From Guillardia theta CCMP2712 (lineage: Eukaryota; Cryptophyceae; Pyrenomonadales; Geminigeraceae), in contig NW_005434608.1 in the NCBI RefSeq assembly GCF_000315625.1, positions 319,747-383,746 on the forward strand: a stretch of DNA of 64,000 bases. Reading direction: 5' to 3'. This document shows positions 20,741 to 32,609 of this stretch, one piece after another (within the stretch, counting starts at the first letter, position 1; each line of letters begins with the position of its first letter). The notes under the pieces were generated by a model. That model was given only the letters and a program-made list of their open reading frames with translations, searched no databases and was not told the DNA's origin. The position numbers and the translations under genes are program-made.

Positions 20741-23089
20741 ATGTCGCGGCTGATCGCTTTTGTGTGCGCCATGGCGCTCGTCAGCGTCGCCATGGCGCAA
20801 GCTGACCAGGATGAAGATTTCTTCTCTTCACCCCCCCTCTCCCTCCCTTCCATATCATCGTTCGTTTCCTCCCCCTTTATGGGACCCTCCCCCTTCACTG
20901 GCATTGGGAGCCTCCTCAATGATCTTGAGAAGGACGCCGCCCCATCTTTCGGAAGACCTACCTCCGTGCGTATGTTCAGGATCCCCCTCAGTAGCTTCAG
21001 GATGATGCCCTCGCAAGGAAGTGACGAGAGCAAGAGCCAGGAAACCGCTTTCATGCAGCCACGCATTCGTGTTTTCCGACTCCCTTCCCTTCCTTCCCTT
21101 GATGGATTGGTCAACCGCATGGTTTCGGACAGCCCAAGGTTTGCGCCCTCATGTTGCCAAAGATGCTATTTAATTTTATCGTTCTTTGTGATAGATCGCT
21201 TCCGGAGAGGTTTTCCCGCATTTTCAGTGGCATGGACTGCGATGCCTGCAGCCGTGTCAAGTCAAACATGAAGTCTGTTCGTATCATGATGGGGCCAGAT
21301 GGCAAGACAGTGCGCACCACAACTGAGCAGGGTCCTGATGGTGTCATGCACACTACCCGCACTGTCTCAGATGGACGAAAGGTTGGTATATGCGAGATGT
21401 GCTGAATCTCGTGTTCATATGTATTTTGTCTCGATGAACTATGCTTTGATGGGAGGATGGCTTTGATGGAAATTCATCGTCTTTGCATGATTTCCATTGC
21501 TTTTCAGCCATCCGATGATGTCGAGGAAGGTAACGGGGATCTTCCTGATATTTTAAGTTCGTTTATCATCCCCCTTGCCGGACTGTCTCTGAATGATGAT
21601 CATGAGGTTTCATCATCAAGTAGGACAGTTTTTAAGTGATGTTCAATGCAGAAGATGGATAATCTTGCCAATCGCGTTCAGTCTCACATGAAGGCTATCA
21701 GCATTGTACATGGCCGCGATGGCAAGACCGTACAGGTTTTTGACAATTCACTTCGTGGTTGATTCTTGCTCACTACTTGATCATCAGACTGTGTCAGAGC
21801 AAGGACCCGATGGCAAACTTCACACCACTAGGTCCGTTTTTGACGCCAATGGCAATAAGGTCCGCTATTTTTCCTTGTACCTTCCAAATATGATTTTTGT
21901 CTTTCTTTTTAGGTCACCGAGAACACCCCGGTTTTGAGCAGGACTGTTCCCGCAAATGTAAATGCACTGAGACTGTTGATCATATCAGTCCTCCTGAAAT
22001 CAATCCTGTGTCAGCCTGTTGCTCCTACCACTGTGAAGGTTGATGCACCCAAGAAGGAGGCTGCCCCAGCTGAGAAGCCAGCGGTGATCTTTCTGCATAG
22101 TGTTCATTATCTGAAATTTTGATGATGTATGTAGGTGCACCACATTACCAAAGAGGCAGCCAAGGTGAACATGTCTCATCGCTGCAAATGAAAAACTTAA
22201 AGTTTGTTGAAGGACGCCGTGACTTCAGCAATCGATGTGAATGCTAAGGATGTTTCTAAGCTGCATGATGAGAATGCACGCAAGGTATTTCATTCCTCAT
22301 GTTCTTTTTTTCTGCTTCTCTGAACTTGATTTCCCGTAGGAAATCGCTAAGACCATTGCGGACAAGCTTGGCATCAAGGTTAGTTAATTTCTCAACTTAA
22401 GATTTTTTTCACGGTGCAGTTTGCCATGGAACGTGTTCCCTGATTTTTTTCCTTTGCCAGGAATCCGATGTGCAGATTTCCATTGACAACTCTGGAGTCA
22501 AGGTCGTTTCGTGTCTCTCTAATTATTTCCTTGACCCTAGGTTCTCAGGTTTCCGCTGCCCCAAAGAAGGAGGAACCCGTCGCAGTGAAGACTGCCGCTG
22601 TGAAGGCTGCTCCTCTTGCCGAGTCGGCAAAGGCTGTTGACCCCGTCGCTGCTTCGAAGGCTCCTGTCAAGGTAAGGGAATTGCATCAAGATATGTTGGC
22701 TCAACCGCAGCCAACAGGAGTCAAAGAAGGAAGACAAGGTCGAAGATGTTGATGCCCTTGAGAAGGACTTCTTGGTGCGAAACCTCCCTTGGGCTCCGTT
22801 CCTATCTCACATCAGTTGTAGAATGAGGAGAAGGAGGAGCTGGCAGTGAAGAGCCGTGAGAAGAGCACTCTTTCCGAAGTCAAGGTGAGATCGGGGTTGC
22901 AGCGGCAGCACCGGACGGCTAACTTGGCCACACAGAGGGCCGAGCTTGAGGCTGCTGCTGCAGTTGCCAAGAAGCAGAAGGCTGCTGACAGGCTCAAGGT
23001 GAGGGACCATACTTGTATGCTTCATGCAACTAAGAAGCCTGTAGGATCTCTACAAGAAGATGGAGGCAGCGACCATGCTTATTAACTAA
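20741..23089 (+). CDS. Secreted or lumen-targeted protein with QGPDG-type repeats, unknown
   Basis: ATG at 20741 opens MSRLIAFVCAMALVSVAMAQ, a clear signal peptide, followed by an acidic/Phe/Ser/Pro stretch. The next exon (about 21194-21381) contains CDACSRVKSNMKSVRIM and DGKTVRTTTEQGPDGVMHTT. A related unit recurs downstream (about 21650-21860): NRVQSHMKAISIVHGRDGK and TVSEQGPDGKLHTTRSVF. So there are at least two copies of a roughly 60-residue repeat. The C-terminal half is split over many tiny, mostly phase-0 exons (VHHITKEAAK; EIAKTIADKLGIK; ESDVQISIDNSGVK) and is Lys/Ala/Glu-rich with a helical segment (QRAELEAAAAVAKKQKAAD). It ends DLYKKMEAATMLIN-stop at 23089. No named family recognised. 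Entry to the secretory system is well supported; onward plastid targeting is possible but no Phe directly follows the predicted cleavage site. Confidence 0.78.
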
Positions 23090-24482
23090 AGTGTGTTCGA
23101 TGACAGTCGAGCCTGCAGAGAGTTTCTATGCATGCGACTTGGATATTGTAAAGTAATTTACGAAAACTCCCCTACTTGCTCAGAATCTGCATAGCACAAC
23201 AACTCATCCCTCCGTCTATCTGCCTATCCTCACAGCCTGTTGTAATGCATGAGCTTGTATGTTCTGTTAGTCGCTCTCATACAGAGCGTACGACATGTTG
23301 GAGTGCGAGTAAGAATGTTTGATCAGAGGAAGTAACAGCAAGAGCATGATAATCACTTCTTCGTCTCCCTTCTTCTTCCTTTCCTCATATCCCTCAACCC
23401 CTGCTCATTGTTCAGACATTCCATTCCATCCCACCCCTACCCCTTCTTTTCCCCAGAAAAATAGTCTATACACGCCCATGACCCCTACCCCTGTCATCCT
23501 ATTAGAATTATGTACCCCATCCACAGACTACCCCATTTATTCCTGTATATTGTACCCCTTACACTCGATTCCCTGCCCTGTGCCCATACCACCACCCCCT
23601 CTGTCTTATACCTCTTGGTCATCATGCAGAAGGCCACCTCCAGCGAGTGGCGATGGCGAGGAGGGACAGAGGAGATGGAGAGGAAGGAGGAGGATGAAGA
23701 GAAGGTATAGATGGAGAGTGGAGGAGGAGGAGTAGAGAGGACTGGATGAAGGAGGAGGAGGAAGAGGAGGAGGAGGAGGAGGCGAGGGTATGAGAGAGGA
23801 TGGTCGACGACGAACAGGGTTGATGGGAGGACGAGGAGGATTCGGAGGGGAGGAAGGGAGATGAAGGGAGATGGAGAAAGGGGTAGAATCGGACGCAGAA
23901 ACATAGACAAGCGAAAGTGCAAGGGTCGTGGAGTAGGGGAAAGAGAAGCGTAGAGAGGAGAGCCGTAGTGGGCAAGAATGAACGGGCCCCGGAAACGAAG
24001 AGAGGAGAGGAGATGTCAGGACGGAGCATTCGGATTACATGGTGAAGCTTGATAGTAGAAGTATCGATGAAAGAGCACAGGATCAAGAGGAGGATGGGAT
24101 GTGATCGGGGGACGAGGCAGATAGCAGGACAGAGGATAATGCAGAGGGTTTAGGGTAGAGGTAAAAAAGAGAACTGGGGCATAAACTGTCAGTCAAGGAA
24201 GGAATTCTTGTTAAAGTCAAAGAACTAAGGTCCATGGGTGAGCATGAATAGGTATGAAAAGAAGGTAGGGGTGTGGAATCAGAACGAGGCAGTTATGTAC
24301 ATGTCAAAGGAGGATGAGTAAGATGTCGTGGATGACGATGCTGCTCCTGCAGGAGGCGAATGCTAGGAGCCGACGAGTCCTGCCGTCTGTTGAGTTGTCG
24401 CTTCACCAGGATCGCAGCATGAGGCCTCAGGCGTGACGGCAGAGGAGCAGACGCCGCCAGCTGACCTGCTCCTGCCAGTCCG
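23090..24482. other. Gene-free region, C-rich words then GA-rich sequence
   Basis: 23420-23600 has CCCCTACC-type words; 23620-24150 is GA-rich with GGAGGA runs. No supported coding sequence. The 24200-24482 stretch presumably contains the promoter of the myotubularin gene, but I see no motif I would name. Confidence 0.5.
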
Positions 24483-27400
24483 ATGGAGGACCTGGAGCTT
24501 CTTCCGGGTGAAGTAGTGAACCTCCGCCTTGAGAGGGTTGGAGTGTTCTATGGCTCGACGTGTGGGCTCGACCCGCAAGGAGGGCATGGCTCGCTGGTGG
24601 TTACCAACTATCAGATGTCCTTCAACTGGGGAGGAAAGAAACCGATCTGCGTCCCCCACCTCAACGTTACGAAACTCAGCAAGCGCGACCGTGCGACGGA
24701 CAAGCGCTCGGAGGACTGGGATGGAGGGCAGGGGAGCGCGGCAAACCCCCTCACGCACAAGATGGGGATGCTGCACCTGGAAAGGAGGGACGCGACGCCG
24801 ATGACCATCATCCTGTTCGCAGCCTCGACGCTGATCGACTGTATCAATGACGAGCTGTACCCGAACCCTACGAGACAGTGCTCCAAGTTGTTCGAGACCT
24901 TGATGTCTTATGTCTTTCCTCGCTCACTCACCAAGGTCCCTCGATGCCCTCATGGTCCGCTGGCCTGACGTCTTGGTCCAGGTCTTCGCGTTCTCTTACC
25001 GACAGCAGTTCGAGCCCGAGACTGATGGTTGGAAAGTTTACAATCCAGATGATGAGTTTGCTCGACAGGTCAGTATGAAGTTTCGACCTACTCACTCCTC
25101 TCACTCACTCGTTCTACTCTCTTCCTGTCCGTCTACCGTCTCACTCCCTTCTCTTCATCTCTCAACTTACTCCCCCCTTCCCTTCTCTGCCTATCCTGAC
25201 CCATATGCGTTCCCCAGGGTGTTCTGGCCCCCAACAGCGGGTGGCGAGTCTCGCATGTCAACCACGAGTACACAGCCTGTGAGTCTTACCCGAGGAAAGT
25301 CGCGGTCCCCGCGGGGATCCGCGACTGGGAGATCAAGAAGGCGCTCGAGTTCCGAGCCAACGGTCGTTTCCCCATCATGGTCTGGAAGAGCCCGAGGGGG
25401 GAGAGCGTCATCTGCCGCTCTGCCCAGCCTCTCCCTGGCCTGTTCCGCATGCGGAACAAGGAGGACGAGCGGCTGGTGGGGCTGATCCGAGCGGCCAACA
25501 CGAGTCCCGCCCCCCTGTATATCATCGACGCGCGGCCGCACACGAACGCGCAGGCCAACACAGTGTTCCGAGCCGCGGGGTACGAGCGAGGGTCGTATGA
25601 GAAGTGCGAGATAGTCTTCCTTGGGATCGAGAACATCCATGCTGTCCGCAAGTCCTACACGCGCCTGCGCGAACTCTGCACTTCCCCTCCTGCGGACGAC
25701 GACGAGCGATGGATGCAGAACGTGCAGGAGACGTACTGGCTGCAGTACATCTCGAAGCTCCTCCAGGGGTCGCGGAGGATCGCGGAGTTCGTGATGCTTG
25801 AGCGCGCCTCTGTCCTCATCCACTGCAGCGATGGATGGGACAGGACGCCGCAGATCTCGTCGCTGGCCCAGATGATGATCGACCCCTTCTACCGCACACT
25901 GAGAGGCTTCGAGGTGGTGGTGGAGAAGGAATGGTGCGCGCTAGGACACAAGTTCAGCCTGCGCTATGCGCATGGGGGATCGTCAGACAAGCAGGTGTGT
26001 TGAGAGGGTTGGCAGTTGCTCTTCCCTCTTGTCAGCTGCTCACACTGCTGCTGTGCTTGCAGGAGGCGGCGCCCGTGATCGCCCAGTGGGCTGACTGCAT
26101 CTGGCAAATGATGCGGCAGTTCCCGACGGCGTTCGAGGTGAACGAGGAGCTGCTGCTGGAGCTCATCGAGATGGTTCACGTGTGCAAGTTCGGGACCTTC
26201 TTGTTCAACAGCGAGTGCGAGAGGCGTCGGGCTGGCGTGCACAAGAAGACTGTGTCGTTCTGGTCGCACGTCAACATGAACCTTGACAGGTCTTGACCCA
26301 GTCAATTTCTCCTCCCCCTCCTGTTGTGACAACTCCTCCATCTCTTGTTGATATCGCTCCGTACATGGTCGTTTACCTTGTTGTTGTTGCAATGACTGTC
26401 GCTGTTGTCTCTGTTGAACCTTCTCGTCCCCACGAAAGCTTCTCCTCATACCTTTCTCTTCCTCCAGGTACCGCAACCCCCACTACGTCAAGTATCCGGG
26501 TTTGATCTTCCCGGAGACGAGCGTGCGGAGGCTCTATGTGTGGGAGAAGCTCTTCTTCCGCGACTGTACCTCGTTGCCTCCCCCGCAGGATCACTGCCCG
26601 AGCATCGAGCTTGAGTCCAGCGCCTCGCACATCAGCAGGCAGCTAACGGAGCTCAACGGCAGCGTCGAGAAGCTCTCCAAGGAGAACGCGGAGCTGCGCA
26701 TCCAGACAGACCGAGACAAAATGAGGATAAGGGAGCTGGAGAGTCGCTTGCGATCCCTGGCAGGAGAAGCCTTCTCCCCTCATGGCTCCTCCCACTCCGC
26801 CGGACTAGAGATGGGGCAGAGGTAAGTGATGCCTCGTCTGTGAACCTCCTGCTCCTCCTCCTCCTCCTCCTCCTCCTCCTCCTCCTCCTCCTCCTCATCC
26901 CATACCCCATGCACCTCTACCTGTCCCTACCCTTCTCCCTTGTCTGACTCGTGTTGCAGGCAAATCTCAGCAGAGTCGCTCGACAGCTGCTACAGCCCGG
27001 CGGGCTCGAGGAATGGAGATTTGGGGAACGCGAGGGAAATGTGGGCGAGTCCGACGGGAGTCTTGTGGAGCTCGGAGACGAGAGGCAGGAGCATCTTCGA
27101 CCTCGATGAGAGCTGGCACAAGGCCGTTCGTCTTAGAGCCGAGGGGATGAAGATCGACGGACAGGTGCTCGTCTCCCTGCTACCCTCAGTCCTTGTGCTG
27201 CTGCCTCCTCCCTCCTCGCAGCCTGCTGATGCTTCCTTCTCTCTCGCTCACTGTCCCCTTGTCCAACTCTCCCTACATGCTCGCTCTCTCATCCTCCTGC
27301 TTCTCTCCCCCTCCACACCTTCGTCTCCTCTTCTTCCCCTTGACTTGCTTTATATGCAGATTGCCGAGCTCGTGTGCGACGTCGTGGACTGCGTGGCGTC

Positions 27401-28640
27401 CCAGCTGGGGGAGGCACTTCTGCCCTCAGCGAACGGGGAGCAGCGATCATCGAAAGCTGCGTGAGTGACAGCATTGTGCGGCAGCCCTCGCGTTCCTGAC
27501 AGTGAGGGGGCAGGAGGAGCTCGGAGTCGGACAGCAGCGAAGACCAGGACGAGGAAGGGATGTACAGCTCAGACTCGAAGCCGCGAGTGCTGGCGCGAGA
27601 GACGAGCTCCGACCCTTTTTCCGAGAACGAGTCGACGGTGAGTCGAGAAGAGACTGCGTAGAGGAGAGGAGGGAAGCAGAGGAGAGGTTGTCAGTAGAGC
27701 GGAGGGAGGAGGAAGAGGAGGAGGAGAGACTTCGGTCGTTTCCCCGTCTCATGGCTGGGTACAGGGGGGATCCGCAGCAGAGACGGCGATGGTGGAGGGA
27801 GAGGAGGGATGGATGTCAAAGGCTGCAGCACGAGGAACAAACCCCCTCCAGGATCCCTTCGGACTTCACCCGAGGTAGAGCATCCCCCGTCCTGTGCTCC
27901 CTTGACCTGCTGCAGTGAGAACGGGAACATGGAGGGAGGGAGGAGGAGGAGGAGAGGGGCAAGAGTGAAGGACGTCCCCCCGGGCATTTCTCTTGAAGCT
28001 CCACTGGATGAGACGTCCGCTAAGTGGATTCCGGATCAGGTCAGCGAGAGGGAAGGGAGGGAATGGAAGAGGATGGGGGAGGGAAGGGAGAAAGAGATGG
28101 GAAGAGGATGGGGGAGGGAGAGGGTGCGGAGGGAGGACGAGAGGGTCTGACTGGGGGCTCAGGGAGTCTCCCAGTGCTTCAAGTGTAAGAGAAGCTTTGA
28201 CTTCTTCAACCGCCGCCATCACTGCCGATCTTGCGGGCGGATCTTCTGCAGGTGAAGGGGAAGGGGAAGGGGGGGGGGGGAGGATGGGAGGCGTCTGATG
28301 TGGCTCTGCTGCAGCGCCTGCTCGTCTCAGAAGAGCAGAATCTCTCGCATGCAGATCGACAAACTGGTGAGGGAGGCAGAGCACCGAAATTGTTGATGGA
28401 AGAGGAGGAGGAGGAGGAGAAGGAGGAGGAGGAGGAGGAGGAGGAGGAGGAGGGACGGAAGGAGGAGGGAGGGAGGGAGGAGGAGGAGGGACGGATGGAG
28501 GAGGGGGTAAGGGGAGGAAGAGGAGGGAGGGAGGGAGGGAGGGAGGGAGGGAGGGGAGATCTGACTGAGTGTTGTAGGTGCGAGTTTGTCTGCGATGTTA
28601 CACTTACCTACAGCGGCTGGAGTCGGACCTCGACCCCTAG
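24483..28640 (+). CDS. Myotubularin-family phosphoinositide phosphatase with C-terminal FYVE finger
   Basis: Exons 24483-24935, 24982-25068, 25218-25994, 26063-26289, 26468-26821, 26960-27164 and 27360 onward join in phase; later exons are approximate. The N-terminus is PH-GRAM-like ([16 protein letters not shown]). Then come [40 protein letters not shown] and the active site [20 protein letters not shown] (C-S-D-G-W-D-R-T, so catalytically competent), then [18 protein letters not shown] coiled coil follows ([20 protein letters not shown]). A Ser/Asp-rich linker leads to an FYVE zinc finger: [32 protein letters not shown], and a last exon with [16 protein letters not shown], stop at 28640. 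Myotubularins remove the 3-phosphate of PI3P and PI(3,5)P2; the FYVE finger binds PI3P on endosomes. The architecture is like MTMR3/MTMR4. Exons between 27470 and 28180 are uncertain. Confidence 0.92.
28370..28560 (+). repeat. GGA-rich intron before the last FYVE exon
   Basis: Near-continuous GAGGAGGA and GGGA repeats between the exon ending ISRMQIDKL and the exon starting VRVCLRCY. Frames through it give poly-Glu or poly-Gly only, and the splice model removes it. Confidence 0.7.
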
Positions 28641-29020
28641 ACCTTGAACCATTTTCACTAGTCACACACCTATCAATTCCTAGACCTTCAACCTCATCTC
28701 CCCTCCACCACCACCTTCCCCTGATCTTTCCTCCCGCTTTGAAGGGCCCATCAACGCCTTCCTTGATGTACAAGAAATGAAGATTAACCGCTCTGAGCGG
28801 CTCTAGTTTACAGCAATCTTGTGTTTCGCGTGAAAAGAGGTGCAAGAGACCTCGAAGACGCCTCCTCCTCCTCCTCCTCCTCCTCCTCCTATCTCCCTAC
28901 ACCCAGCTTCTCTCTCATCCCTTCAAGCTTGGCATCGCCCTCGCCCTACCCTCCTTCCCTCTCTCCTTCCCTCTGACCTCAGCCCGTCCCCTTACCGTCC
29001 CCTGCTTCTTCTGGCAGAGC

Positions 29021-32000
29021 CTAAGGGAAACGAGGGTCCTTGCTGATCCTCGGGATCTGCTCCACGAAGGAGCTGGAGAGGCCGAAGATGGACTGAGGGA
29101 TGTAGGGGTTCAGGGGGGCCGCCTGCAGCCACGTCATCACTCCGCCTCCTTGAACTGCTCGCACGCACCGCATAAGGATTCTCGGTGCATGGCATGACGC
29201 AGATTTCCTGCTCGCAAGTTACAGGAGGAGGGAGGAGAGCGGGGAGGATGCTCGGATTGGTGTCGAGAGCTGACCTGATCGATGAAGAGATCAGTGCTGG
29301 TCATGTCAGGGTTCACTTCAAGGATCTTCTTGATGGTTGTGCGGAGTCTTGCGGCTGCGAACTGCGTCATGAAAGGAGTAGGAGGAGGGAGCGGCACGTC
29401 AAGGAGGAAAGGAAAGAGGAGATCGCAGAATGTTTGCCAAGGGATCAAGCGAGACGAGAAACAAGACAGTGAGCTAGTGAGGTCAGAGAGGGAGCAGAAC
29501 GACTAGGATAGATATCGAAGGTGAACAAGTTGACACCAGAAGACGAGGAGGAGGAGGAGAAGGAGGAGGAGAAGGAGGAGAAGGAGGAGAAGGAGGAGAA
29601 GGAGGAATATACCGACTCTTGAAAGTGTGTCTCCCAGCTGCACCTTGTACGTTGACCCGATCACGACGGGCAGATAGTTTCGCAGGACCAGGTCCGGATC
29701 CTGAATGTCCGGATTGAAGTTCCACAGGCGCAGCCTGCATCATTTCAAGTCAGCAAAGGGAGAGGAGGAGAGCGAGAGAGGAAGGAGAAGAATTGCAAGA
29801 AATCAGGGGATAAGGTCAGGATGAGGAACAGCATCAAGTGTGGTGTTGGTGGTGGCCAACGAGGCGATAGGAGGAGTGAAAAGAAGGGGCAGTTGAAGAA
29901 GGTAAAGGGAGCGGGGGAGGAGGAGGAGGACGTAGGAGAAGGAGACGGAGAGAGGCGGAGGAGGAGGAGGAGGAGGAGAAGGACGTAGGAGAAGGATAGG
30001 AAGGAGGAGGAGGAGAAGGACGGGAGTAACCAGTTGGTGTCGAAGTTGTACTGCTCGGCCACGTAGTTCAAAGTCTCTCCGACTCTCGTACAATAATAAC
30101 ATTTCATAACCTTGAGGAAAGCGCAGACCTGACGTGCGTCATACTTCAGCCCCTCACCTCACAACACTTCTTCCTCCCTTTCTCCCTCCTCTCCATATTC
30201 CCACCCTCCTTCCTTCGCCCGCTCTCCCGAATTTTTGCGCCACACTTCCTTGAGTAGCTTGTTTCTGGCACCTCTACCCTCCCACTCGTCCTTTACACTA
30301 CTGGTTTTGATGATTTCTTTCCCCAATCCCCTGCTTTACCTCAGCAAGGCTCGAAGAATTTCCCACGTGGCTTCCGCGCATGCAGACCTGATGCGTCTGG
30401 CCCTCCATTCCCCGCAGAGGAGTCCACTGGAAGACAGCTACCACCTTGTTCCCCTGCTGCGAGTTCGAGAAAGCTCGCCAAGGAGGAGACAGCTCTCCTG
30501 CGCCAGATGGTTGAGAGAGCTCGAGGAGAGGAGGAGAGATTACCCGGAGAGACGAAAAACCCGCTTCCTGTACCTCTGCAGCTCATTTGATCCCACAGGC
30601 ACTGATGGCGGGGATACGCTTCTGCCGCCGATGTGGGTTCGCAAGCAGCAGAGGTCGACGAGGAAGAGCAAGGCGTGATGCTTCCAGCCCCGCAAGCGCA
30701 GCAGGCCTGAGAGGAGGGTGAGGGGCGGGGAGGAAGATCGCTAGAGGATACGCAATGAGGTGCGAGAGGTCAAGGACAAACCTGATTAGCAGCGAGCCCT
30801 CCGATCCGAGCAAAGGCAGAGAATGAGCCCCCCAACCTGCTGCAAGCTTCACCCAATCCCCTCCTCTAGATGAAAGCAGAGACTGTGCCTCCCTGCTCAC
30901 CCGCTCACAAAGTTGGCTCCTGCTGCTCCGTCCCTGCAGAACCCCAGCTGGACATACTGGTCGCACGTGCGTCCCAGCCTGTCCGTCCAGGGAGTCTCTG
31001 TGAGGGAAAAGCTTGTCACATCGGTGCAAGTCTTGTTCTGCGCCCTCCAACTCCAAGAGGCGCCCGGAGGAAGCACCTTGGTCGTGTCCTCCAGGTAGAC
31101 GTCGTAGTTGGCGTCTGAGATCCCCATGGCGAACTGGATGGGGCAGTTGATGTAAGCCTTGTACTCCCTCCTGTCCAGAACCCACTGGGCTGTTGCCTCG
31201 AAGGTGGTGGAGCTAACGACAGACTGCTGCATGCTCACAGGGTCCGTGAACGTCTCCGTCCTCCCACCTATCACCATCCCCACCGTCCCCGCGTAGTAGC
31301 TCGGCGCCGGCTTCACGAGGTCGATCACCACCGTCTTGACACTCGATCCCCTGCCCGCACTGTCGAAGGCCTGGAACTTCACGGTGAAGGAGCAGGTGGA
31401 GGGAGAGGAACAAACGGCCTGACTCGGCCCCGGCGTCCACGTGAGCGTGCGAGCTACGAGCCGTCCTGGGTTGCTCTCCGCCTTCCCCACCTGATCGGCT
31501 GAGCACCATGTTCGCATGGCGATGACCTCACTGTCAACCTTGTTGGCGATGAAGGCGGCGATAGAGGCATCTGGTACCACCTTGAACCCGAACGTCGCCG
31601 TGCCGAAATTCTGGCACATGGGACAAGGGTACGCGCCTCCAACCGAGACGCACCTCTGATAGTTTCTGTTGGCCGTGACCTGAGCTCCGTTGGGAACGCC
31701 AGGGTCCTCCAGCACATAAATTGAGACGTCTGCTTCAAGGCTCTCTGCGTACACGGTGAAGGCTAGGGGACGGCCCACGTACGCTGTGAGGCGACATGGC
31801 GTGCTGGAGTCGTTGAGGAGAGGCCCTGCGTGCCTCCCTCCTCCATAGTCGAACATTTGAAACTGCGACGAGAACAAGTTCACGCCTGCAGAGTTGTTCT
31901 TGAACACGGAGAGACCGTTGAGTACTGTAGGCGAAGCCTCGCCATAATGAATGTGATTCATGCAGTTCTCTTCCGGCCAGAAGGGGTTCGAAGCCCCTCC

Positions 32001-32057
32001 TTGTATGACGGAGAAGAGGCAGAGAAGCAAGCATGTTCGAATGCAGCTTGTTGCCAT
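29021..32057 (-). CDS. Secreted Cys-rich protein with LysM-like domains
   Basis: Start at 32057: MATSCIRTCLLLCLFSVIQG is a signal peptide. The first exon (32057 to about 30905) encodes about 380 residues of an extracellular region with paired Cys (YQRCVSVGGAYPCPMCQNFG) and beta-rich repeats such as SFTVKFQAFDSAGRG and VLPPGASWSWRAQNKTC. Small exons follow: LGGSFSAFARIGGLAANQ, ACCACGAGSITPC, and one starting AGTGSGFFVSPG. The LysM part comes next: VCAFLKVMKCYYC, then RVGETLNYVAEQYNFDTNW (about 30080-30025), LRLWNFNPDIQDPDLVL and YKVQLGDTLSR (about 29718-29620), FAAARLRTTIKKILEVNPDM (about 29360-29280), EICVMPCTENPYA. The end is a phase-0 exon finishing SKDPRFP at 29021. LysM domains bind N-acetylglucosamine-containing glycans such as chitin and peptidoglycan, so an extracellular or vacuolar glycan-binding role is likely. 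Exon limits between 30600 and 30110 are approximate. Confidence 0.83.
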
Positions 32058-32099
32058 CTTTGACTGGGAGAAAAGCGAGAAAGAATGTGAAGCAACCAT

Positions 32100-32609
32100 A
32101 TCACAATAAGACTTGAAACGGATGACAACGAGGCTGGGAGGAAAGGGAGAGAGGAGCGGGAGAAGAGGGAGCAAGAGAGGAGCAGGAGGGAGGGAGCAAG
32201 CGAGGAGGATAGATCGGCTGAGGGGAGGAGGATCAGGAACTTGAGGGCTTGGGAGGAGCCAACAGATCGGCACTTGCCAGCGCCATGGCGGATGAGGCTG
32301 AACCGTTAGACCGTTTTTGATGGGTGATGGCACAGGGGGTAGGGGGTATGGGGTAGGGGATGAAGGGGGTAGTGATGATTTTGAATGGAGGAAGTACGTC
32401 AGGGGGGTCATATGCCACTTTACATATAGAGCGGGAGGGGTAGTTCGAACACAGGAAGGACGGGGTCCTGTAGGACATCAATTACCTTTATAGCCCAGGG
32501 GTAGGGTTACATCCGAAGCAAGTGAACCCCCACCCTACCTCATGATATGAGGGGAAGGTGGTTGAAGATTTGACAGGGGTGGTCGAGTGGTACGGGAGCC
32601 TGTAGCGCT
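32100..32609. other. Divergent intergenic region with G-rich words
   Basis: The region separates the divergent starts of the LysM gene (32057, minus) and the SH3-like gene (32610, plus), so it must hold both promoters. 32320-32560 carries GGGGTAGG/GGGGGTA words, the reverse complement of the C-rich blocks elsewhere. No TATA-like or other element I would commit to. Confidence 0.5.
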
